The notes below the pieces were generated by a model. The model had not been told where the DNA came from and made no database searches. It saw only the letters and a program-made list of their open reading frames with translations. A program made the translations under genes and the position numbers. This document shows positions 15,904 to 22,927 of a DNA stretch of 28,120 nt, piece after piece. The first letter of the stretch is position 1, and the number at the start of each line of letters is the position of its first letter. The stretch covers positions 1 through 28,120 of IMG/VR virus record IMGVR_UViG_3300022213_000024; one strand, 5' to 3'. Source of the DNA: a virus.

Positions 15904-17963
15904 AGCACCGCTCCCATGTTAGGCGTTGCATCGCTGCCACGGTAGATACCCTCGCCGCCGGAGCAAGTCACACCGGAGTTAAGTGTTATTGTATCGGTCG
16001 TCAGATTGTAACCAACGACTTCGCGTGTCGCCCCGCAGAGCGTGATCGTGTCGCCATCCACGAAATCAGCCCAATCCGGAAACGATCCGTTGTTATCGTC
16101 ATCGCGGAACCAACCCGCCTGATCGGCTGGCAATTCGATGACAGTATCGTTGCTCTGTGCACCGACTACCGTGGTCAACGGGCTGCCAGTACCAAGGGCC
16201 TCGACTGCCTGCGGCAAGAAGTTAGCCCGTGCCTGCGATAAAGCCGTTGCAGGAACAGTTGAAGTCGGCAATGTCGTGCTGACGAAATTCGGATTTACTA
16301 CCGTGATGTTGGAAAAGTTTCCCGATTCGTTCGCCTCGAACCATAAAATATTGTTCGTAACATCGCCGCTGCCGCAAGTATCATTGACATCAACGGTCTT
16401 GTTGGCGTCGATAATAACGCCATCGACAAACAGGCTTTGACGCCAGTTCCCTCGCGCCCCGCCCTGCGTAGAACAGTAGTTAAACTGGATGACATCACCA
16501 CCTTGGATGTTGGTCAGAATGACATTCTTGATCCATAACCTGCCGGCAGAACTGCCGCCGTTGTCGTTCCTGAATATATATTCATCGCTAGACCCGAAGA
16601 CCGTCTCATGATCAATGAAGATATCACCAAAAGCCGACTGATTCCCGCCGCCGGAAGCAATAGAGTACACAGAACCGCCAGCTTTGTGATCCAGAACAAT
16701 TGTGCGCGAAATGGAAAGATCAAAACCGTTAAGTTTCGCCGCTTGTGTTGGGGCATCTACTGCTCTGTGCGTCCGGTTAATTAAAACACCGCGCCAGGCA
16801 TAGTTGGTGCTGATTCCACCGTCTTTGCTGTTAACCGAACCGGCGCGATTACCTACGCCAATCGTCCCGGTCCAGCCGAATGCGTGTACCCAGTCGTTAG
16901 TAAATAAAACATTCTCGAAACGAAAGTTGTCGTCCTGAAAAAACTGATACAAGCTGTGCCCGCCCTCGGATACGCGGGTATTGACCAGCAAGAATCCATT
17001 TATACCGTCGCGCGGAAAGACACAGTTACCACCGTCACCGTTACTGCCGTCATCTGCCGAGCCGCATCCCTGGATATCGGCGTCGGCAATTATGGTGTTA
17101 TCTCCACCGGCCTTAATGTCTACCGCAATGTTTCCGGCCTTCGTGGTCTTGCCACGAAAGATATTGTTGGCGGTATTGATGACGACTATGTTGTTTCCGC
17201 TCGATGGAGCGCCTTGCGTGTACGGGTTAGTGCCCTGAAGATGGATGCCGGCACCTATATCCCATCCGGTATGGTTATACGTCAGATGAAGCCCGCCGCC
17301 GCTCTTGGTCCACACAGGCGCATGCCCGGCGTCGGCCTGAATCACAATCTCATTGCCGGAAGTGCAGTTACGGGTCGTGACTACACCCTCGTTATAACTA
17401 CCACCGCCGCCAGTGACATTCCGCACCAGAATCGTGTCACCGCAAACGGCAGCATTCGCAGCCGCCTGGATCGTTGTGAAATCTGCCCCGCCATCGCCGT
17501 CGACTGTAATGCCAACCGGAGCTGCTGATATCACAATACTGAAATCAAGGCTCGTTACTGCCGCCGTCGTGCCGTCTTCGCAATCGGCAGAACAGCCCGT
17601 AGTCGTTCCGGCACTGGTGCCGGTCGTGAACACGATATTGGGCGAGGACAGGGATACGCCGGTCGGCAGGGCCGTGTCACAGACAAGATTACTGAGCGTA
17701 ACAGGCGCCGATTCCGGGTCGATGCAGTCCTGTCTCAGGTCGTAATTGACCGCCACGCCTTCGGTCGCTGTAGGGCTTGGCGTGTCAATCCAGATCGCCT
17801 GATCGTCTCCTGCGGTTTTGTCGCCGGCACGGTATTCGGTGTCGACCGTGCCGTCCGCGTTAATCAGCGCCGGAACGGTCGGTCCGGCTATTGCTGAAAA
17901 CGAAAAAAGGCCGGCCCCCCATAAGAGGGCCAGCCTGCCTTGCTTTTTCCAATCGAATCGCAT
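15900..17963 (-). CDS. Secreted beta-helix protein
   Basis: This 687-residue protein starts at ATG, five bases after the previous stop. The N-terminus is a plausible signal peptide: charged RFDWKKQGR, hydrophobic LALLWGAGLFSFS, then AIA-GP at about 26. Residues 30-150 look like an Ig-type sandwich with cysteine pairs. A right-handed beta-helix of the pectate-lyase/DUF1565 kind starts at about 152 with DGDGGADFTTIQAAANAA, CGDTILVRN and a run of helix rungs. The short C-terminal domain (TITLCGATREVVGYN, GSDATPNMGAVL) resembles endings of structural phage proteins. It has 12 cysteines. Enzymatic activity on a glycan is possible but no catalytic set is evident. A terminator-like hairpin lies in codons 10-20. 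Confidence 0.75.
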   Translation of the reverse strand: MRFDWKKQGRLALLWGAGLFSFSAIAGPTVPALINADGTVDTEYRAGDKTAGDDQAIWIDTPSPTATEGVAVNYDLRQDCIDPESAPVTLSNLVCDTALPTGVSLSSPNIVFTTGTSAGTTTGCSADCEDGTTAAVTSLDFSIVISAAPVGITVDGDGGADFTTIQAAANAAVCGDTILVRNVTGGGGSYNEGVVTTRNCTSGNEIVIQADAGHAPVWTKSGGGLHLTYNHTGWDIGAGIHLQGTNPYTQGAPSSGNNIVVINTANNIFRGKTTKAGNIAVDIKAGGDNTIIADADIQGCGSADDGSNGDGGNCVFPRDGINGFLLVNTRVSEGGHSLYQFFQDDNFRFENVLFTNDWVHAFGWTGTIGVGNRAGSVNSKDGGISTNYAWRGVLINRTHRAVDAPTQAAKLNGFDLSISRTIVLDHKAGGSVYSIASGGGNQSAFGDIFIDHETVFGSSDEYIFRNDNGGSSAGRLWIKNVILTNIQGGDVIQFNYCSTQGGARGNWRQSLFVDGVIIDANKTVDVNDTCGSGDVTNNILWFEANESGNFSNITVVNPNFVSTTLPTSTVPATALSQARANFLPQAVEALGTGSPLTTVVGAQSNDTVIELPADQAGWFRDDDNNGSFPDWADFVDGDTITLCGATREVVGYNLTTDTITLNSGVTCSGGEGIYRGSDATPNMGAVL
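17903..17936 (-). terminator. Terminator-like hairpin inside the signal-peptide codons
   Basis: Read on the minus strand, AGGCTGGCCC (17936-17927) can pair with GGGCCGGCCT (17917-17908) as a 10-base-pair stem with one G-U pair and a 9-base loop; TTTTTTCG follows at once (17908-17901). This is the layout of a rho-independent terminator. It lies wholly inside the beta-helix gene, so it would be active only when ribosomes lag, or as a partial terminator. Coding constraint could also have made it by chance. Confidence 0.5.
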
Positions 17964-17968
17964 AGCGA

Positions 17969-18232
17969 TTAGTCGGAATCGATCGTTGCTTGACCAGCGA
18001 AGTTGGATACGTCGATATTGGTGCCATTATTCGTCAGAACGACGCCAATGCCAGATACCGCGTTACCAACAGCGATAATCACATCGCCTACTTTCAACTT
18101 GTCAATGTCGAGCAGAAAGTAATCTGCCCCGTCGATCGTAGCCAGCGCATCGCCGTCCACGTACATCCAAAGCGAGTTTCCAGAGCCTTGGGGGCCGATT
18201 CGACGAACCGGGTTACTGAGTTCATATGCCAT
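17969..18232 (-). CDS. Small capsid-adjacent virion-type protein
   Basis: This 87-residue protein starts at ATG with a strong GAGGA 7-8 bases upstream, preceded by a T-rich leader. The pattern RRIGPQGSGNSLWMYVDGDA, then LLDIDKLKVGDVIIAVG, is one I associate with small proteins encoded beside phage capsid genes, possibly decoration or head-fibre related; their function is not established to my knowledge. It is the first gene after the capsid terminator and the first of the accessory cassette. Confidence 0.7.
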   Translation of the reverse strand: MAYELSNPVRRIGPQGSGNSLWMYVDGDALATIDGADYFLLDIDKLKVGDVIIAVGNAVSGIGVVLTNNGTNIDVSNFAGQATIDSD

Positions 18233-18259
18233 TTTGATTTCCTCAAAAAATTTGAAAAA

Positions 18260-18300
18260 CGAGAAGTAAAAAGTCGGACGACGGTTTTACCCGCCGCCCG
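18260..18300 (-). terminator. Rho-independent-type terminator after the major capsid gene
   Basis: Six bases after the capsid stop codon, the minus-strand transcript can form CGGGCGGCGG (18300-18291), loop GUAAAA, CCGUCGUCCG (18284-18275): a 10-base-pair stem with two G-U pairs, followed by ACTTTTTACTTCTCGTTTTTC. The G-U pairs become A-C mismatches on the other strand, so the element is oriented for minus-strand transcripts. T7 has its T-phi terminator in the same place, after the capsid gene, where it lowers downstream transcription without abolishing it. Confidence 0.78.
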
Positions 18301-18305
18301 AAAAA

Positions 18306-19178
18306 TTAAGCCTCGTAGCTCTGTACTTCAACCACGCCGAGCGGATCGATAACCGTCGAGCCGGCTTTAACAACCGCCTGCGACAGGAACGACAGCCGTT
18401 CGCCAACCCAGTCAACGTACGTCTTCGGCTCGATGCCGACTGCCAGGCCGACCGCAGACTTGTCGAATGCGAAGCAGAGACGAATGTTGCTGGAGCCAGT
18501 CGGCAGGCCGCCTTCCGAACGATCCTCGATCACCATCCACTTGAAGCCGAACGCCACTTTCTCGTCCAGGTTCGCGTCGACCAGTGCGCGGAACGTCTGA
18601 TAGTCAGCCGACGTAACCGTGGTCTCCGACAGCGCGCCTTCCAGACCGGCAGCGTTCACCAGAATGGTATGCTCGCCACCATTGGCCTGCTGCGCCATCA
18701 GGTAACGCTTGGCGCGAAGCAGCTTGGTTGCGTTGATCAGACTGTCCGTACCGCCAAGGTCTTCGTCAACCGTACCAGCAATGCCGGAGGCTGCGTCGAG
18801 CGCGTCGATAATGAGCTGGTCTTCGGCACGGCCAATGGCCTTACCGTTTGCTTTCGCCAGTTCAGCACGTTCGTCAACCGTGGTTTCCGCCTGGTCGAAC
18901 AGATCGGTGTAGTCACCGACCCTCCAGTTGGTCAGGGTAGCCGGCTTCTTAGCATGGCTGTAGTCCTGCGGAGTGATCAGTTCAGACGACGTGTGCTGCG
19001 TGGCAAGACCTGCTCCCATCGTACGGAAGTCGTAGGTCTGACCGGTAACACCCGATTTCACGCGAACGCGATTACGGATGTAAGCAGCGCCTTGATACGC
19101 CTGTTTTACCTCGTTGTCATACGAGATGATTGCGGCATTGGTATTCGTACTGAATACACCGCCGAGATTGATAGACAT
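18306..19178 (-). CDS. Major capsid protein
   Basis: This 290-residue protein follows the scaffold gene and precedes a terminator, as in T7. It starts at ATG with AGGAGA spaced 6-7 bases away, the cleanest ribosome binding site in the window. The sequence is typical of a HK97-fold podovirus capsid protein: MSINLGGVFSTN, ISYDNEVKQAYQ, VRVKSGVTGQTYDFRTMG, TDLFDQAETTVDERAELAKA, DQLIIDALDAA, and a C-terminal VDWVGERLSFLSQAVVKAG then IDPLGVVEVQ. It assembles the icosahedral shell. It is somewhat shorter than T7 gp10A (345 aa). No read-through or frameshifted minor form is suggested by the 3' end. Confidence 0.9.
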   Translation of the reverse strand: MSINLGGVFSTNTNAAIISYDNEVKQAYQGAAYIRNRVRVKSGVTGQTYDFRTMGAGLATQHTSSELITPQDYSHAKKPATLTNWRVGDYTDLFDQAETTVDERAELAKANGKAIGRAEDQLIIDALDAASGIAGTVDEDLGGTDSLINATKLLRAKRYLMAQQANGGEHTILVNAAGLEGALSETTVTSADYQTFRALVDANLDEKVAFGFKWMVIEDRSEGGLPTGSSNIRLCFAFDKSAVGLAVGIEPKTYVDWVGERLSFLSQAVVKAGSTVIDPLGVVEVQSYEA

Positions 19179-19397
19179 AGTAATGTCTCCTGTAATTTAC
19201 GGATTAAATTTAACCAATGTTGCCTTTCACAACATGAGCTAGATCGTGGTCCCGTATTACCGGCACTATCAAGCTTCGAATCGTCTCGTGACTCTTCCGA
19301 TCAGTTCCGTACCGGCTGCAAAGCAGGTCCCGATACTTCTCTGATAAAACTGTTCATTAACTTAGCCTGCCCGTAAGCAGGCCAAGGTGATGAACAA
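19179..19397 (-). promoter_or_regulatory. Noncoding region between scaffold and capsid genes
   Basis: This 219-base gap is the largest noncoding stretch in the window. It holds three things on the minus strand. First, a long imperfect hairpin lies just after the scaffold stop. Second, TAATACG...CACGAT..CTAG (19259-19239) resembles the T7 promoter with one extra base in the spacer. Third, a short ATGTTG/CAACAT hairpin (19235-19217) and the palindrome TTAAATTTAA lie before the capsid ribosome binding site. I see no small gene. A capsid-specific promoter or mRNA processing signal here would match T7 practice, but neither is proven. Confidence 0.5.
19352..19395 (-). other. Long imperfect RNA hairpin after scaffold gene
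   Basis: The 44-base minus-strand element pairs GUUCAU with AUGAAC at its base, then A-U between two mismatches, then CUUGGCCUGC with GCAGGCUAAG (10 pairs, one G-U) closed by UUACGG. In total 17 pairs and two mismatches. The following AGTTTTATC is a weak T-tract. It could be an RNase III processing site of the kind found between T7 genes, or a partial terminator. Confidence 0.55.
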
Positions 19398-20240
19398 CTA
19401 GGCAGCTTTCTGTGCTGCCGCGTACTCCATCCACCGCTTTTCAATGTCCATCCGGTACTTCGGATCGATATCGTAAAGCCGTTCGCCTTTATCGTTCTTC
19501 TTGTTCTGAGCTGCAAGAATCGCCTCTCTGCCGGTATCAACCGCGGAAGTTACATCCTCGCCCGGTTTCGGCATAGCCACTTGCCGTGTCTTGGCGATCA
19601 CAGCTTCGAACGCCTTGAACACTTCAGCCGCGTTACTCTGGGTCAGTGCTTTCGAGAAAGCCGAATACTCGTCCGTAGACAGGTTCGACTTAACCCATTG
19701 CGTTGCCGAAGAGATTCGGGCGTCTGCGTTCTCGCCGACCTGCTTCTTGATCTCGCCCATGTCCGGCGCCAGCGATGCTTCGTACTTCGCCAGCATTCCG
19801 ATCACCTGGTCGTAACCCTTCTGGGACAGGTTGCTTTCTTTGGCCCACTTGTTGAGTCCTTGGAACAACTCGTGTTCCGTGTCGAACTCTACTTGGATGC
19901 CCTCAGGCGGGTTGATCTTGTACACGCCATCTTTCGGAGCGCCTTCGAACGCGCCGAACCTCTTCTCGAGTTCCGTGTACGCGCGAGCTTGTTCGTCTAC
20001 CGTCTTGTACTTATCCGCCTTGAACCAGTCAGGCGCATCGCCCGAACCGCCAACGCCTTCAGACAAGAACCATTTCGGCGCTTCTGCCGGCTCGCCGGGT
20101 TTGACGCCATCCACCAACGAAGCCGGTGTTCCTTTGACGACCGGCGCTGCTGGCGCGGCTGCCGGTGTTTCCGTTACTGCTTCAGGGGCTGCGGGTACCG
20201 CTTCCGCGGCCGCAGGTGTCTCTGCTACTACTTCAGTCAC
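19398..20240 (-). CDS. Capsid assembly scaffold protein
   Basis: This 280-residue protein starts at GTG with GGAGAGAG about 7 bases upstream. The first 50 residues are a low-complexity Ala/Pro/Glu/Thr run. Then come a PDWFKADKYKTVDEQARAYT motif (74-93), ELEKRFGAFEGAPKDG and a helical C-terminal half ending in charged helices; this is the T7 gp9-like scaffold pattern. Scaffold guides capsid protein into the procapsid and is then lost. The position immediately before the capsid gene supports it. Confidence 0.88.
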   Translation of the reverse strand: MTEVVAETPAAAEAVPAAPEAVTETPAAAPAAPVVKGTPASLVDGVKPGEPAEAPKWFLSEGVGGSGDAPDWFKADKYKTVDEQARAYTELEKRFGAFEGAPKDGVYKINPPEGIQVEFDTEHELFQGLNKWAKESNLSQKGYDQVIGMLAKYEASLAPDMGEIKKQVGENADARISSATQWVKSNLSTDEYSAFSKALTQSNAAEVFKAFEAVIAKTRQVAMPKPGEDVTSAVDTGREAILAAQNKKNDKGERLYDIDPKYRMDIEKRWMEYAAAQKAA

Positions 20241-20275
20241 TTTCTCTCTCCACTATGCGCTTGCGCGCGAAACTT

Positions 20276-20740
20276 TTATGCTTGTGTATTCTGTGCGCCA
20301 ATCCGTGCCTGGTCGTAGGTATCGGACAACTTCGTTCGGTCCGTGCCGGTGAAGCCGCCACCGCCAGAAACCAGACCCGCGGAGTTCTGACCTATCACCG
20401 TAACCAGCGGAGTCGGTACAAGAACGCCGCTTTCCGCATCGAACAGGTTGTTGTTGCTGCCCGCCATGCGCACCGAATACTGACTGGCGGTGTCTTCGAA
20501 CTGGATGCTGAACCCGTTGATAAACTCTACTTTGCGGGCGTAGGTAACCCCGAGTACCGTGTACTGGGTATTATGGTCGTAAGCGTCCTGCATCCATATG
20601 TAGTCTTCGCTGGCCAGCAAGTCCATAACGTCTTTACGGAATTGGTTTGTATCTAGTTCGTAAAGAGTCCCGCTGACAAAAGTTAAATCCGCCTGCGGTA
20701 TCGTTATGACTTTAGTGGCGGGGTCTAATGCGAGGGCCAT
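20276..20740 (-). CDS. Virion-type protein of the portal-capsid block
   Basis: This 154-residue protein starts at ATG with GGAAGA 6-7 bases upstream and overlaps the preceding gene by 29 bases. The sequence shows MALALDPATKVITIPQADL, a YELDTNQFRKDVMDLLAS helix, YARKVEFINGFSIQFEDT, SVRMAGSNNNLFDAESG and VTVIGQNSAGLV. I recall this pattern from many phage genomes next to large fibre-like structural genes, but know no assigned function. The Gly-rich tail (VSGGGGFTG) looks flexible. The inferred role is a minor structural or assembly partner of the two large beta proteins transcribed just before it. Confidence 0.65.
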   Translation of the reverse strand: MALALDPATKVITIPQADLTFVSGTLYELDTNQFRKDVMDLLASEDYIWMQDAYDHNTQYTVLGVTYARKVEFINGFSIQFEDTASQYSVRMAGSNNNLFDAESGVLVPTPLVTVIGQNSAGLVSGGGGFTGTDRTKLSDTYDQARIGAQNTQA

Positions 20741-21053
20741 CGATATCTTCCGCCGTCGTTGATCCTGAGTTTACTCGAACATTCAATTCTTTAACGCGTT
20801 GTGCTTGAAACACGTTGAACTCGTCACGCATGGTGGAATACATACCGATCAAGCGACGCATCTGCTCGTGCGTCATCTCCATCTGCTGCTTCAATACCTG
20901 AATCTCAGTCAGCAAGCCTTGGACGGTGGCCTTCTCTCCCATCGTCAACCTTGCCGCGCTGATGGTTTTCATCTCGCCGCGAAGCTCGTCGAGTGTCTTT
21001 AGGTCTTCGTCGTCAACGTAGTCCAGCTCTTTCCCTGTGGTTGCGCCTATCAT
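20712..21053 (-). CDS. Small coiled-coil protein
   Basis: This 113-residue protein has its central part (25-85: TISAARLTMGEKATVQGLLT, then EIQVLKQQMEMTHEQMRRL) strongly predicted helical with heptad-like hydrophobics, so a coiled coil is likely. The start ATG follows the upstream stop by three bases, and a GGATGA lies ahead. No family recognised. It may be a chaperone or connector for the beta-rich proteins upstream. Confidence 0.6.
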   Translation of the reverse strand: MIGATTGKELDYVDDEDLKTLDELRGEMKTISAARLTMGEKATVQGLLTEIQVLKQQMEMTHEQMRRLIGMYSTMRDEFNVFQAQRVKELNVRVNSGSTTAEDIDGPRIRPRH

Positions 21054-21056
21054 AAG

Positions 21057-22922
21057 TTATTCATCCGGTTGTAGTACGACATTTGTGGTGTTACCTGCCG
21101 TGATATTCACGGTATAAGCAATATCGGCGTCCTTGTAAAACGGGCTGGATGTGTTCTTCTTTCGCGCCCATCCTTTCAAATCCTGTGCTATCCCCCAGGT
21201 TTTCGACGACGATATATTGCCCGAAGCGTCCGTGAGCCCGTACAGCGGAACCAGAGATACCACCGGCGTTCCGGTTGCAGTTCCGGCTATCCCTGACGGC
21301 ACTGTGTAAGTGAATACCGTTGTCGAGGATACCGTGACCTGTGCGACCTTGTTGTACCCATCCGGTTGCGCGCCGCGAATCACCACGTAATCGTTCGTCG
21401 CCAGCTTGTGCGGAGCCGTCATTGTACAAGTGGCGGTCCCTGCCGACTGGGTAAGAGACGTAACCGCCGCCTCGAACATTTCGCCGCCCGTTGCGGTAGC
21501 TGCCGTTTCGACAAACACCCTGGCGTTCTGGATGTTGTTCTTGTTTCGATCCTTGACGTTCACCGATGTCGTGACCGGATCGATAACGACCGTGACCGTA
21601 CAGCCTGCCCTGTCATCAATCGTGAACCCTGAACCGTCGTGTGTGCAGCCAATCAGGTTCAGTGTTACGTTTCCGGACGTTCTTAGAAACTTGAACACCG
21701 AAGCGTCATTGTCATTGGACGAACTAAAGCCAGTGAAGTCCGCGCCACGCATCGTGATTGTGGTCGGTGAGCTTGTGCCAAAGGTTATCGCATGATGCGC
21801 GTTTGTACCCTTGGAAAACTCCATGTTGTCCAGCTTGCCATCTGCGTCTGTTGCAACGTCCCACACCAGAGCGGACAAGTTGGTCCCGGCCCTGTTGGTC
21901 AGAATCTTCGTGCCATTCAGCGTTGAGCCTGGGGCTGTTATCACGCCTGAGCTACGCATGATGCAGTTGGTCAACGAGCTGGTCGAAAGCAGTGACATCA
22001 GGCCAGTGTTAACAAACTGGCAGTTGGTCACGGTAAATGTTCCGGCCGTGTGGTAAAATCGGCCTCTTGCTCGCGTTCCCAGCGCCTGAAACAGAATGTT
22101 GTCCCAGATGCAGGTGGTCGATGCGTTGATTATTTCAAAGCGGTTAAACGCATTCGATACCGAGTCGTTACTGACGTTGTTCGCGCCTGACGGACGAATG
22201 AAAATAACCCTGTTCGCATCACTGAAATAACAGGCCGTGCCTGACGTACCGATAGAGTGAAAGCCCTGCGTCTGGTACGCGCCTTTAAGAAGTTCCAGCA
22301 AACCCCATCGGCGGCTTACATCATTACCATAAGCCTCTGCACCTGCAAACGTGGCTGGCGTTCCTGAATCCCCAACCGTGTAGTCAATCCGGCAACGCCC
22401 ATATCGAATAGCGTCCATCGCGATCGGGTTGCCCTTGGTCGGTCCTGACGTAGTGGGCAGAGTAGCAAGCACTCCAACCCATCTTTCGTTCGTGCCCGGC
22501 GATCCGGTTGTGTTATCCGCCGTAGCCGTATTCGGGTCTACCGTGTACGGAATCCACGAATCGAACGCCAGTGTCGTTTTACCGCCGACATAGAAATGGT
22601 AGTACGCAGAACTAGTGCTGCCTATTATCATTTGCAGGCCGCCGTTCGCTTTCGTATCCAGCGAACCGGCGGCATCATACTTCATAAACGCTATAACCGC
22701 GCCGTCAGTCGGGACTGTGAAGTTCCCGGCCACGCCATCAATGATGAAGCCCTTGGTGGCGTTCGTCCACGCGGCCTTACTGACACAACTGGTGCTCTGG
22801 ATGAAAAAGTCGGTTTCAGGGTTTCCGAGACCGGCACCGCCCGTACCGATGGCCGTTACTGTGGTGGTTCCCCCAGTAACCCAAAAATCAGTAAGGTCGG
22901 TTGCATATACGGGTGCCGCCAT
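21057..22922 (-). CDS. Large beta-rich structural protein (621 aa)
   Basis: This protein starts at ATG five bases after the previous stop, with AAGAGA close by. The N-terminal ~250 residues resemble a lectin-like sandwich with many Gly/Thr. The middle (about 265-440: FEIINASTTCIWDNILFQAL, FTVTNCQFVNTG, ITMRGADFTGFSS) has the rung pattern of a beta-helix. Near residue 450 comes a SVNVKDRNKNNIQNARVFVE strand-turn. A segment I know from phage structural proteins follows (CTMTAPHKLATNDYVVIRG, DGYNKVAQVTVSSTTVFTY). No signal peptide. Likely a virion fibre or head appendage; the exact role is unknown. Confidence 0.6.
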   Translation of the reverse strand: MAAPVYATDLTDFWVTGGTTTVTAIGTGGAGLGNPETDFFIQSTSCVSKAAWTNATKGFIIDGVAGNFTVPTDGAVIAFMKYDAAGSLDTKANGGLQMIIGSTSSAYYHFYVGGKTTLAFDSWIPYTVDPNTATADNTTGSPGTNERWVGVLATLPTTSGPTKGNPIAMDAIRYGRCRIDYTVGDSGTPATFAGAEAYGNDVSRRWGLLELLKGAYQTQGFHSIGTSGTACYFSDANRVIFIRPSGANNVSNDSVSNAFNRFEIINASTTCIWDNILFQALGTRARGRFYHTAGTFTVTNCQFVNTGLMSLLSTSSLTNCIMRSSGVITAPGSTLNGTKILTNRAGTNLSALVWDVATDADGKLDNMEFSKGTNAHHAITFGTSSPTTITMRGADFTGFSSSNDNDASVFKFLRTSGNVTLNLIGCTHDGSGFTIDDRAGCTVTVVIDPVTTSVNVKDRNKNNIQNARVFVETAATATGGEMFEAAVTSLTQSAGTATCTMTAPHKLATNDYVVIRGAQPDGYNKVAQVTVSSTTVFTYTVPSGIAGTATGTPVVSLVPLYGLTDASGNISSSKTWGIAQDLKGWARKKNTSSPFYKDADIAYTVNITAGNTTNVVLQPDE

Positions 22923-22927
22923 TTCTC

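Noticed and set aside
18300-18320. Frameshifted minor capsid form like T7 gp10B
   Set aside because: A terminator starts within six bases of the stop and I see no slippery run next to the stop that leads to an extended frame.
19581-20318. Plus-strand open frame of 245 codons
   Set aside because: It is antisense to the scaffold gene, with Leu/Arg/Cys-rich low-complexity sequence typical of a complement of Ala/Glu/Lys codons.
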